The position numbers were made by a program, and so were the translations under genes. A stretch of DNA of 64,000 nucleotides from Streptomyces phaeoluteigriseus (GTDB lineage Bacteria > Actinomycetota > Actinomycetes > Streptomycetales > Streptomycetaceae): the NCBI RefSeq assembly GCF_001896135.2, contig NZ_MPOH02000016.1, forward strand, positions 270,774 to 334,773, in the 5' to 3' direction. Under the pieces are notes generated by a model. That model saw nothing but the letters and a program-made list of their open reading frames with translations. It searched no databases and was not told the DNA's origin. Shown piece by piece: positions 16,927-26,225 of the stretch; position 1 is the stretch's first letter; every line of letters begins with the position of its first letter.

Positions 16927-18189
16927 ATGTCGGCAATGAGCAACAGCAACTGGTCCCGCCGATCCCTCCTCCGGGCCGCGGCCGGCATGACGGCCGCCGG
17001 CACCCTGGCCGCCTGTGGGGGCAACAACGGCCGCAGCGGCGGGAGTTCGGGCGCCGGCCTGGTGCAGTACTTCCACGCCTACGGCGAGGCGGGGACCGAG
17101 CAGGCCATCAAGAAGTACGCGGCCGCGTACGACAAGGCGAAGGTGTCCACGCAGTGGATCACCGGGTCGAACTTCGAGAGCAAGCTGTTCGCGAGCCTGC
17201 TCACCGACAGCGCGCCCGACCTGTTCGAGTTCCACCCGCAGATCCAGCTCGTCAAGAGCGGTCAGGTGGCGGATCTGACCGACATCGTCGCGCCGGTCAA
17301 GGACGACTTCAACCAGGCCGACATCCAGTCGCACACGGTCGACGGGAAGATATACGGCGTCCGGATGATCGACGACCCGCAGTTCTTCTTCTACCGCAAG
17401 TCATTGCTGGAGAAGGCCGGCGTGGGCGTGCCGCAGACCCTCGACGAGCTGATCGAGGCCGCCGCCAAGCTCACCACGGACAAGGTCAAGGGCGTCTACC
17501 TCGGAAACACGCTGCAAGCGGTCATCCGCCCGATGATCTGGGCGGCCGGTGCCGACACCCTGGACGCCAGGAACCAGCCCGCCTACCACACGGACGGTGT
17601 GGTCGAGGGCCTGAGCAAGATGCGCAAGCTGTTCACCAGCGGCGATCTGCTGCTGGACGCGCCGGCCGACTACTGGGACCCCTCCGCCCTCACCCAGGGC
17701 CTGACCGCGATCCAGTTCTGCGGGATGTGGGCCATGCCGGTGATGCAGCAGGCCCTCGGTGACGACCTCGGCATCTTCCCCTTCCCGAAGGTCGGCGACG
17801 CCGGCAAACCGTCGGTGTACAACGGCGGTTGGTCGATGTTCGTCAACGCCAAGGGCGACCGGGTCGAGGAGGCCAAGGAGTACGTGAAGTGGCTGTGGAT
17901 CGACCAGAAGGAGTACCAGGAGGACTGGTCCCTCTCCTACGGTTTCCACATCCCGCCGCGCACCTCGATCGCCCAGTCCGCCGCCAAGCTGAAGACCGGT
18001 CTGCCGGCCGAGGGCGTCAAGCTGTTCAGCGAGTACGGCCACTTCGACAACATCGGCTGGACCCAGGCCATGATCAAGGCGACCGAGGACGTGTTCGCCG
18101 ACTCCGTGCGCAAGGACGGTGACCCGGAGGCCTCGCTCGACAAGTGCGACAAGGTCGTCGGTACGGAACTCAAGAAGCTGTTCGGATAG
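16927..18189 (+). CDS. sugar ABC transporter substrate-binding lipoprotein
   Basis: 420-residue extracellular solute-binding protein of family 1. The N-terminus has twin arginines (SRRSLLRAAAG) and a lipobox LAAC with Cys near residue 35, so it is probably exported by Tat and lipid-anchored. The body has typical carbohydrate-binding features (QYFHAYGEAGTEQAIKK; GMWAMPVMQQALGDDLGIFP; YNGGWSMFVNAKGDRVEEA). It is the first gene of an operon with two permeases and a beta-galactosidase, pointing to a beta-galactoside as ligand. No ATPase gene is present; Streptomyces sugar importers commonly share MsiK. Confidence 0.92.
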   Translation: MSAMSNSNWSRRSLLRAAAGMTAAGTLAACGGNNGRSGGSSGAGLVQYFHAYGEAGTEQAIKKYAAAYDKAKVSTQWITGSNFESKLFASLLTDSAPDLFEFHPQIQLVKSGQVADLTDIVAPVKDDFNQADIQSHTVDGKIYGVRMIDDPQFFFYRKSLLEKAGVGVPQTLDELIEAAAKLTTDKVKGVYLGNTLQAVIRPMIWAAGADTLDARNQPAYHTDGVVEGLSKMRKLFTSGDLLLDAPADYWDPSALTQGLTAIQFCGMWAMPVMQQALGDDLGIFPFPKVGDAGKPSVYNGGWSMFVNAKGDRVEEAKEYVKWLWIDQKEYQEDWSLSYGFHIPPRTSIAQSAAKLKTGLPAEGVKLFSEYGHFDNIGWTQAMIKATEDVFADSVRKDGDPEASLDKCDKVVGTELKKLFG

Positions 18190-18209
18190 GCGGGCGGACG
18201 GACCACGCC

Positions 18210-19175
18210 ATGTCGACGACCACCTCGCGCGACCTCGCGGAGCCCGCCAACACCGAGCCGGTGAAGGCGCGTCCGCGGCGCGGGCCGCGGGGCAACGCCA
18301 CCTTCAACTTCTGGGTGTTCACCGGGCCGTTCCTGATCGGCCTGCTGATCTTCGTCTACGTCCCGATCGGCTGGAGCGTCTGGCTCAGCTTCTTCGAGGC
18401 CCGCTTCACCGTCACGCCCAGCACGTTCGTCGGGTTCGACAACTACCGGTACATGCTGGAGAACGAGAACTTCACCGGCGCCCTCCTCACCTTCACCGTC
18501 TTCGCCGCCATCATCGTGCCGACCACCTGGGCGCTGTCACTGGGGCTCGCCCTGCTGGTGAACCGGTTGCGGTTCATGCGGGCGTTCTTCCGGTCGGTCT
18601 TCTTCCTGCCGACGGCGTGCAGTTATGTCGCCGCCTCGCTGATCTGGAAGATGTCCCTCTTCAACGGCGTCCGGTTCGGCCTGGCGAACACGGTGATCGG
18701 CTGGTTCGGCGCCGAGAACGTCGCCTGGCTCGCCAACCCCGACCCGCCCTGGTACTGGCTGGTCATCGTCACCGCGCGGCTGTGGCTGCAATCCGGTTTC
18801 TACATGATCCTCTTTCTGGCCGCGTTGCAGAACATCCCCGGCGAGCTGTACGAGGCGGCCGCCCTCGACGGTGCCAAGCCGGGATGGCAGACCTTCCGGC
18901 ACATCACGCTGCCGCAGCTGCGGGCGACCTCGACGGCCGTGATCCTGCTGCTGCTGATCGCCGCCTACCAGGCCTTCGACGAGTTCTTCAACCTGTTGTC
19001 CAAGACCACCTGGGGACGGCCGCCGCTGGTCGAGCTGTACTACACCGCCCTGGGCGACAGCCAGGACTACGGGGCGGGCAGCGCCGGCGCGGTGATCCTC
19101 ACCCTGCTGATCGTTCTCGTCACCCTCTTCCAGGGCAGGATCATGGGTTTCGGAAGGGGTGAGGGTTCCAAGTGA
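18210..19175 (+). CDS. sugar ABC transporter permease (MalF type)
   Basis: 321-residue inner-membrane permease with six predicted TM helices (first around residues 35-60: FWVFTGPFLIGLLIFVYVPI) and the EAA loop (GELYEAAALDGAKPGWQTFRHITLP) that contacts the ATPase. ATG 18210 lies 20 bases after the binding-protein stop; the stop overlaps the next start as GTGA. Pairs with the next permease. Confidence 0.92.
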   Translation: MSTTTSRDLAEPANTEPVKARPRRGPRGNATFNFWVFTGPFLIGLLIFVYVPIGWSVWLSFFEARFTVTPSTFVGFDNYRYMLENENFTGALLTFTVFAAIIVPTTWALSLGLALLVNRLRFMRAFFRSVFFLPTACSYVAASLIWKMSLFNGVRFGLANTVIGWFGAENVAWLANPDPPWYWLVIVTARLWLQSGFYMILFLAALQNIPGELYEAAALDGAKPGWQTFRHITLPQLRATSTAVILLLLIAAYQAFDEFFNLLSKTTWGRPPLVELYYTALGDSQDYGAGSAGAVILTLLIVLVTLFQGRIMGFGRGEGSK

Positions 19176-20067
19176 CCACGACCGCATCCGAGGTGACCAG
19201 GACCGAGCCGGCCGCCGCGCCACGACGCCCCGCCCGGCGCGCCCGCGGGGTGATGGGTTCCGCCGGACTGTACGTCGCCGTCGGCCTCGCCGCCGTCCTC
19301 TTCCTGATCCCCTTCTACGTCCTCGTCCGCAACGCCCTCTCCACCGACCCTGAGATCACCGGTGAGGAGTGGAAGTTCTTCCCCACCGACATCCAGTGGG
19401 GCAACATCTCCGAGCCGTTCGACGACACGACGGTGGACTTCGGCCGGGCCCTGTGGAACTCGCTGGTCGTCGGTGTACTGCACACCGTCGGCACGCTGCT
19501 GGTGTGCTCCCTGGCCGGCTACGGCCTCGCCCGGATCCCGTACCGGCACGCCGACAAGGTGTTCCACGGCGTCCTGTTCACGCTGATGGTCCCCACGGCC
19601 GTCACGTTCGTGCCCGGATTCGTCCTGGTGTCGTCCCTCGGCTGGATCGACTCCTACCGCGGTCTGATCATTCCGGGCCTCTTCAGTGGTTTCACCTGCT
19701 TCCTGTTCCGGCAGTACTTCCTGGGGTTCCCCAAGGAACTGGAGGAGGCGGCGCGGGTGGACGGGCTCGGCTACTGGGGCGCGTACTGGCGGGTCGTCGT
19801 CCCCAACTCCCTGAACTTCTTCGCCGCGATCGCGACCATCACCTTCATCAACGGCTGGAACTCCTTCCTGTGGCCGCTGGTCATCGGACAGGACCCCAGC
19901 GCCTGGACGGTGCAGGTGGCGCTGTCGTCGTACATGACCAACCAGACCGTCAACTACCACCTGATCTTCATGGCCACGGCCATTTCCATCCTGCCCCTGT
20001 TGTTGGTCTTCCTCTTCCTCCAGCGCTGCTGGTGCAGGGGATCGCCCAGACCGGCATCAAGGGCTGA
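19172..20067 (+). pseudogene. sugar ABC transporter permease (MalG type), frame break near the 3' end
   Basis: About 298 residues; GTG 19172 overlaps the previous stop. Six TM helices and the EAA loop (KELEEAARVDGLGYWGAYWRVVVP) are intact. In the assembled sequence the frame changes after FLFLQR near 20028: the expected ending (WLVQGIAQTGIKG, stop at 20067) continues in another frame, consistent with one G missing from CGCTG(G)CTGG. Without correction the frame reads on into lacZ to 20560, which is not believable. The missing tail is short, so the protein is probably functional in the organism. Confidence 0.85.
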
Positions 20068-20079
20068 GCAAGGAGACCG

Positions 20080-22996
20080 ATGTCTTTGCGCACCTCCCCC
20101 GCTCCCGGCCTCGCCCGGGCGGGGGGTTCCCCGTCGTCCATGTCCTACGTCGAGGACGTGTCGCCGGGCTCCGGGGCCCTCCCGCCCCGCGCCTGGTATG
20201 CGGCTTCGGACGCCAAGGCGCTTTCGCTCAACGGCAGTTGGCGCTTCCGACTGTCGGCGACGGCCGACGCGGAGGACGAGTCGTTCGCCGCGGCGGGCCA
20301 CGACGCCGGGGACTGGGCCGAGGTCGCCGTCCCCGGTCACTGGGTTCTCCAGGGGCATGGCTCCCCCATCTACACCAACCACCTCTACCCCTTCCCGGTC
20401 GACCGCCGCGGGTGCCGACCGAGAACCCGACGGGCGACCACCTGCGGGTCTTCGACCTGCCCGAGGACTGGCCGGCCCTGACGGAGGGCGGCGCGGTCCT
20501 GCGCTTCGACGGCGTGGAGTCCTGTGCCCGCGTCTGGCTGAACGGCACGGACATCGGTGAGTTCAAGGGCTCCCGCCTGCCGCACGAGTTCGCGGTCGGC
20601 CATCTGCTGAAGACCGTGGGCAACGTACTGGCGGTGCGCGTCCACCAGTGGTCGGCGGGCTCCTACCTGGAGGACCAGGACCAGTGGTGGCTGCCGGGCA
20701 TCTTCCGTGACGTGACGCTGCTGCACCGCCCGGCGGGCAGCGCCCTCGACTTCTTCGTGCGCGCCTCCTACGACCATGTGACGGGCGAGGGCACCCTGTG
20801 CGTGGACTCCGACGTCGACGGGCGGGTGACCGTGCCCGCCCTCGACATCGATGTCGCGACGGGCGAGGCGGTGACCGTCCCCGTCGAGCCGTGGAGCGCG
20901 GAGACGCCCCGGCTGTACGACGGCGAACTGGTGACGGAGGGCGAGCGGATCCCGCTGCGCATCGGTTTCCGCACCGTTTCCCTGGAGGACGGACTGATCA
21001 AGGTGAACGGCACGGCGGTGCTGTTCAAGGGCGTCAACCGGCACGAATGGCATCCCGTGCGGGGCCGCGCGCTCGACCTCGAGACGATGCGCGAGGACGT
21101 GCTGCTCATGAAGCGGCACAACATCAACGCCGTCCGCACCTCCCACTACCCGCCGCACCCCGCCTTCCTCGGGCTGTGCGACGAGTACGGCCTGTGGGTG
21201 ATCGACGAGTGCGACCTGGAGACCCACGGCTTCGTCGAGCAGGACTGGCGCGACAACCCCGTCGACGACGACCGCTGGACCCCGGCCCTCCTCGACCGGG
21301 CCTCCCGCATGGTCGAACGGGACAAGAACCATCCGTCGGTGGTGATCTGGTCGCTGGGCAACGAGGCCGGCACGGGCCGCGGGCTGACCGCCATGGCCGA
21401 GTGGATCCGCGGCCGGGACACCTCACGCCTCGTCCACTACGAGGGCGACCTCGACTGCCGTGACACCGACGTGTACTCGCGGATGTACGCCTTCCACGAC
21501 GAGGTCGAGCGCATAGGCCGGGGCCTGGACGGCGGGACCGCGAAGCGGCGCCGGCTGCCCTTCATCCTCTGCGAGTACGGCCACGCCATGGGCAACGGCC
21601 CCGGCGGACTCGCCGACTACCAGCGGCTGTTCGAGTCGCACGAGCGACTCCAGGGCGGCTTCGTATGGGAGTGGATCGACCACGGCATCGAGGACGGCCG
21701 TTACGCGTACGCTTACGGAGGCGATTTCGGCGAGGAACTGCACGACGGGAACTTCGTCTGCGACGGCCTCCTCTTCCCTGACCGGACCCCCTCCCCCGGG
21801 CTCGTCGAGTTCAAGAAGGTGATCGAGCCGGTCCGTATCGAGGGCGACGGCACCGACGGCACGGTGCGGGTGACCAACGCCCATGACTTCGCCGACCTTT
21901 CGGCGCTCGCCTTCACTTGGTCGTACCAGGTGGACGGCGAGACCGTCGAGACCGGCCCGCTGGGCGTGCCACCGTTGGCACCCGGCGAGTCGGCCGAGGT
22001 CAAGCTGCCCCGACCGCCGGTGGACGGGCGGGGCGCCGAGACGTCGTGGACCGTGCGGGCGCTGCTGGCGGCCGACACCGCGTGGGCGGCGCGGGGCCAC
22101 CCGGTGGCGTGGGGACAGTTCGCGGCGGCCGCCCGGCCGCGGCCGGTCGTCGTTCCCACCTCCGCACCGGTCGCCGGCGAACGGCTGATCACCCTCGGCC
22201 CGGCCTCCTTCGACGCCCGCACCGGCACGCCGACCTCGATCGGCGGGGTGGCCGTCGAAGGGTTGCGCCTCGATGTGTGGCGGGCACCCACCGACAACGA
22301 CGACGGCGCCGAGTGGCAGGCTGACACCCGCTACGGCGTGCTGTGGCGCGACCTGGGCCTGCACCGCATGCGACACCGCCTGGACGCGATCGAGTTGGGC
22401 GACGACTCGTTGACGGTCCGGACCAGGGTGGCGCCCCCCGCCCGCGAGGTCGGACTCGCCACGGTGTACCGCTGGACCTCCGACGGCAGCCGGCTGAGGC
22501 TGACGGTGTCCGTGGCGCCCGAGGGGAACTGGACACTGCCGCTGCCCCGGCTGGGCATCCGCTTCGGACTCGCCGGAGCAGACCGCGTGACCTGGTTCGG
22601 CGGCGGGCCCGGCGAGGCGTATCCGGACAGCAGGGCGGCGTCGACGGTCGGCCGATGGCAGTCGACTGTGGACGATCTACAGACGCCGTACGTCCGTCCA
22701 CAGGAGAACGGCGCTCGTGCCGACGTCCGCTGGGCGGAACTCGGTGGACTGCGCATCGAGGGCGACCCCGAGTTCTGGTTCAGCGCCCGGCGCTGGACGA
22801 ACGAACAGCTCGACGCGGCCCGGCACCGGACCGACCTGGTGCCCGGCCGACCGTGTGGGTCAACCTCGACCACGGCCAGCACGGCATCGGCTCGCAGTCC
22901 TGCGGCCCGGGCCCGCTGCCCCGGTACTTCCTGCACGCCGGCCCCGCCGAGTTCTCCTTCGTGTTCGCGGGGACGGCTGACCGGCCGACCGGCTGA
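20080..22996 (+). pseudogene. lacZ: GH2 beta-galactosidase, two frame breaks
   Basis: Long LacZ-type GH2 enzyme of about 970 residues. The five-domain order is readable: N-terminal sugar-binding domain (PRAWYAASDAKALSLNGSWR), TIM barrel with the acid/base Glu in SLGNEAGTG and the nucleophile Glu in ILCEYGHAMGN, and a C-terminal beta-sandwich. Two single-base losses interrupt the frame: near 20404 (GAC(C)CGCCG) and near 22849 (GGCCG(G)ACC); homology continues across both. ATG 20080 follows AAGGAGACCG, 12 bases after the permease stop. It is cytoplasmic (no signal), so it cleaves galactosides brought in by the adjacent importer. The breaks look like sequencing error. Confidence 0.88.
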
Positions 22997-23004
22997 CCGG
23001 CTGA

Positions 23005-23034
23005 CGGCGGCCCCAACTGTTCCACCGGCCGCCG
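23005..23034 (+). terminator. stem-loop after lacZ
   Basis: CGGCGGCC / GGCCGCCG, a perfect 8-base stem with a 14-base loop, just after the lacZ stop at 22996. A plausible operon terminator. Confidence 0.5.
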
Positions 23035-23226
23035 GGTCACGACCCGGCCGGCCTCGGCCGTGCCCGTTCCCACGGCGTGTTCCCTGCCGTACGCCGGGAC
23101 CCGGGTTCGGTCGATCCGCCGGCACCGAGGAGTCAGGGGAGTGAGGGCCCACGGTGGCCCACGGTGGCCCGCATGGGGAGGCAACGCTCAGAAAACGGCT
23201 ACCGCGGCGGACGGTCGTGATCCACG

Positions 23227-23721
23227 ATGACCTGCATGAACGACCCTTACGGCATCCCCCGGCCCCGCCCCGTCCTGCCCGGCGAGTTCCCGCTGTGGGA
23301 GGAGGCGCTGGCGCTCGTCGACCGTGACCTGGACGCGCTGCTCCCGGACCGGGGACCCCTGGTCCTGCTGGCGCTGCCGCCCTGGGACGAGGACGACTCC
23401 GATCGTGAACACGTCTACGTCGCGCTGCCCGACGGCCGCTGGCACGGCAACGACCTCTGGCACGGGTCCGCGTCCGACCCCGCCGCCGCGCTCGCGGCGG
23501 TCGCCGAGGCGGCGCAGGACACCGTCATGGAGTGCCTCTGGCAGGTCTGGCCGGTCTGCGCCGAGCACCGCATCGGGATGCACGCGCGCCGGGAGGACGG
23601 CCGCCCGGTGTGGTGGTGTGCGGGCGGCCGCGACCCTCGGGACCCGGCGCACGTACGGGCGGCGGTCGGTGAGCTGGACGCGCCGCACCGACCGCGCCGG
23701 GGACGCCGTGGACGGCGCTGA
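23227..23721 (+). CDS. hypothetical protein
   Basis: 164 residues, soluble, acidic N-terminal two thirds (LPPWDEDDSDREHVYVALPD; LWQVWPVCAEHRIGMHARRE) and an Arg-rich tail. The CxxHxxGxH-type segment (VCAEHRIGMHAR) followed by WWCAGG could bind a metal, but this is only a pattern. I do not recognise the family. Codon bias supports coding. ATG 23236 is an alternative start. Convergent with the next gene, with 2 bases between the stops. Confidence 0.7.
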   Translation: MTCMNDPYGIPRPRPVLPGEFPLWEEALALVDRDLDALLPDRGPLVLLALPPWDEDDSDREHVYVALPDGRWHGNDLWHGSASDPAAALAAVAEAAQDTVMECLWQVWPVCAEHRIGMHARREDGRPVWWCAGGRDPRDPAHVRAAVGELDAPHRPRRGRRGRR

Positions 23722-23723
23722 CC

Positions 23724-24251
23724 TCAGTGGTCCGCGCAGCAGGGCGTCGGTTCGGGCACCTCGAACGGCACCAGGGTGCCGCCCGCGGCGGGCATGGCGG
23801 TGAGGACCAGCTCGCCGCTCCGCCACTGCGGGCGGACATGGTCGTGCGTCACCAGGACGGTGGCCGGGCCGGGTCCGTCGGCCGCGCCCAGCACCGTGAC
23901 GCGGTCGATCGCGGAGACGGCCAGCACCTCCTCGACGGTCGTCGTGCCGCGCAGGAGGTCCGCCCCGCGGTACAGCACCGCTCGGCCCACGGCGTCCGGG
24001 GCGCCCTCGGTCACCTCGTACCCCTGGCTCACCGACCACGCGCGCACGTCGTCCAGGTCCGCCTCCGACTCCGACGCGAGAGAGACGACCACGCGCGGAC
24101 GCTCGCCCCGCACGAGGTGGGTGCAGCCGAACCCGCCCTCTGGCAGGGCGAGTTCGGCAGTGAGCGCGCGGAGCAGGTGATCGGCGGTGCGCAGATCGCG
24201 CAGACCGGCGTCCACGGTGACGGCGTACGGCATGCGGACGGGCGGTGTCAC
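23724..24251 (-). CDS. hypothetical protein coupled to the PHP-domain gene
   Basis: About 175 residues, soluble, no recognised family. It has mixed alpha/beta character with acidic N-terminal half and ends CCADH. GTG 24251 overlaps the upstream TGA as GTGA, so it is probably translated by reinitiation after the PHP-domain gene; ATG 24233 is an alternative. It may act on or with that exported protein, but it has no export signal itself. Confidence 0.65.
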   Translation of the reverse strand: MTPPVRMPYAVTVDAGLRDLRTADHLLRALTAELALPEGGFGCTHLVRGERPRVVVSLASESEADLDDVRAWSVSQGYEVTEGAPDAVGRAVLYRGADLLRGTTTVEEVLAVSAIDRVTVLGAADGPGPATVLVTHDHVRPQWRSGELVLTAMPAAGGTLVPFEVPEPTPCCADH

Positions 24252-25978
24252 GACGGCAGGACCCACACCGGGTTGGTGTAGAACCACAGGTCGGCCCAGG
24301 GGTCCGCGTCACCGACGACGTCGATCGCCGGGCCGGCCGGATCGACGGCGGCGCCCCTGGCGCCGACGGCGCTGCGGTTGCCGTCCGAGCCGCGCAGCCG
24401 GACGTACACGGGCCGGTCCACCCGTCCGAGGTCGTAGGTGAGCCGTACCGTCCCGCTCGACTTGTTCACCTCGTAGGTGCGGACGACCTTCGCGGTCGGC
24501 GCCGTGAAGGTGTCCTTGTCGGAAACCGGTCCCGTGACGTCGCCCTGGATGACGTCCACTCGCGCCAACTTCGGCACGAAACCGGCCCAGTTGGCGGCCC
24601 CCGCGAGTGCCACGTCGACCGTCAGCGTCACGGTCGTGCCTTTCTTCACGTGCAGGGCGCCGCCGAGGGTGGCCCAGCGGCTGCCGCCGGAGACCCGCAC
24701 GTCGAGCCCGCTGAGGAGCTGACCGTGGTCGACCCAGATGCGGCCGGCCCGGATGCCGTCCATGACGGCGGCGTACGAGAAGCCGTCGGAGCCGACGTGG
24801 GTACGGCTGTACTGGCCGGGCCAGTAGTCGCCCTGGGTGATGTCGATCTCGCCGCCGTGGACCGGGTCCTGGTAGCGGCCGTCGGTGGCGAAGTCGCCGC
24901 CGGGGCCGCGCACGGCGGTGTCGGCGTAGACCTGGTGGGAGTCGGAGTTGGCGGTGATCCACCAGGGCTTGCCCTCGGCGATGAGGCTGTCCCACAGGCC
25001 GCCGACGGTGGCCGTCATCCAGTCGAAGCCGCCCCAGGTGCGGTAGCTCTCCAGGGGATAGCCGGCGAAGGAGTTGGCGCTGGGGTTGTTGTCGTAGATG
25101 CCGCGGGCGCGGGCCGGGCCGAGCGGGGCGGGCAGACCGGCGGCCTGGTGGCCGGGGGCGCCCTCGAAACCGACGGCGATCTGATGGCTCGCGGGCGTCG
25201 CGTCGCGCCAGGCGCGGATCTCGTGCGGGGAGTCGACACCGCGCCGCGCCGGGTGGTTGGCGAGCATCAGCGCGTCCTTGACCTTGCGACGGCGGACCTG
25301 GTCGCCGAGGAAGGCCAGACCCGCGACGGCGAGGGCCTCGTTGGCGGGCGTCGAGTCGGAGGCGCCCTTGACGCTTCCGTCGTAGTCGGTTTCGAACTGC
25401 TTCAGGACGGAGACCTCGTTCCGCCCCGGGTGGACGAAGACGGTGCCGTGCTCGGCGCCCGGGATGTTCCACTCCAGCCCCTGGAAGACGAGGGTGTCCT
25501 CGTGCGCCGTCCGGGCCTCCTTGATGTCCGGGTTGACCTTCTCCACGCCGATCCTGGCGTGCGTGGTGCTGCCGTGGTCGGTGATGACCAGCCAGTCCAT
25601 GCCGTGCCTGGCGCCCTGCCTGACCTGGTCGACGACGCGGTACTTGCCGTCGCTGCTGTACTGGGTGTGGATGTGGTGGTCGCCCGCCAGCCAGAGGAAT
25701 CCCGTGGAGCGGCGGCCACCGGTGGGCGCGGCTGCCGGGGCCGCGGCGGCCGGAGTCGCGGCGGTCGTCTGGCCGAGGACGCTTCCCGCGGCCAGGCCGG
25801 CGCCGAGCAGGCCGGCGCGGCGCAGCAGCGACCGGCGGGACCGTTGCTCGGGGCTGAGGGCCTCGTCGGGCACGGAGGAGTCGAAGGCGGCGGGCAGCGC
25901 GGGGGCCGCCTCGTGGTCGTGGTGGTGCTCGTGGCCGTGATGGTGGTGGCCGTGCGCGTGTCCGTGCCCGTGTCCCAT
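24248..25978 (-). CDS. exported PHP-domain phosphoesterase-like protein
   Basis: 576 residues. Residues 1-22 are extremely His-rich (HGHGHAHGHHHHGHEHHH), then a Tat motif (RSRRSLLRRAGLLGAG) and Ala-rich export region. The body begins with a PHP metal site (LAGDHHIHTQYSSDGKY; VITDHGSTTH) and has further candidate ligands (LANHPARRG; TANSDSHQVY), so a metal-dependent phosphoesterase active site is plausible. The last 150 residues are beta-rich. The His tract ahead of the signal is odd: it should remain cytoplasmic or be cleaved off, and could bind zinc or nickel before export. Substrate unknown. Confidence 0.82.
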   Translation of the reverse strand: MGHGHGHAHGHHHHGHEHHHDHEAAPALPAAFDSSVPDEALSPEQRSRRSLLRRAGLLGAGLAAGSVLGQTTAATPAAAAPAAAPTGGRRSTGFLWLAGDHHIHTQYSSDGKYRVVDQVRQGARHGMDWLVITDHGSTTHARIGVEKVNPDIKEARTAHEDTLVFQGLEWNIPGAEHGTVFVHPGRNEVSVLKQFETDYDGSVKGASDSTPANEALAVAGLAFLGDQVRRRKVKDALMLANHPARRGVDSPHEIRAWRDATPASHQIAVGFEGAPGHQAAGLPAPLGPARARGIYDNNPSANSFAGYPLESYRTWGGFDWMTATVGGLWDSLIAEGKPWWITANSDSHQVYADTAVRGPGGDFATDGRYQDPVHGGEIDITQGDYWPGQYSRTHVGSDGFSYAAVMDGIRAGRIWVDHGQLLSGLDVRVSGGSRWATLGGALHVKKGTTVTLTVDVALAGAANWAGFVPKLARVDVIQGDVTGPVSDKDTFTAPTAKVVRTYEVNKSSGTVRLTYDLGRVDRPVYVRLRGSDGNRSAVGARGAAVDPAGPAIDVVGDADPWADLWFYTNPVWVLPS

Positions 25979-26225
25979 GGTGCCCTCCCGGTTGCCGCTG
26001 CCTTACGCGGCTGCCTTCCGCGGCGCGTGCGCGCCGCGTGAGGAGGATCAAGGCGAAACATGAACGTTGAACGACCGTGGAGTGAGCGGCGCCCGGCCCG
26101 GACACGGCAGCTCGCCCCGTCCCTCACTGTTCCCTCAACCGACCTTCCCCGTCACACTGATCGCCATCGAATCTGAGCAGCGTTCACCTTTCGTAGCAGT
26201 CCTTCCGACCGGGAGACACCCCCAC

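Noticed and set aside
19172..20560. 462-codon frame apparently fusing the ABC permease to the start of lacZ
   Set aside because: Family homology leaves this frame near 20028 and continues in another; the fusion is an artefact of one missing base.
24309..26105. 598-codon minus-strand frame over the PHP-domain gene
   Set aside because: Arg/Pro-rich off-frame reading; the adjacent frame carries the Tat signal and metal motifs.
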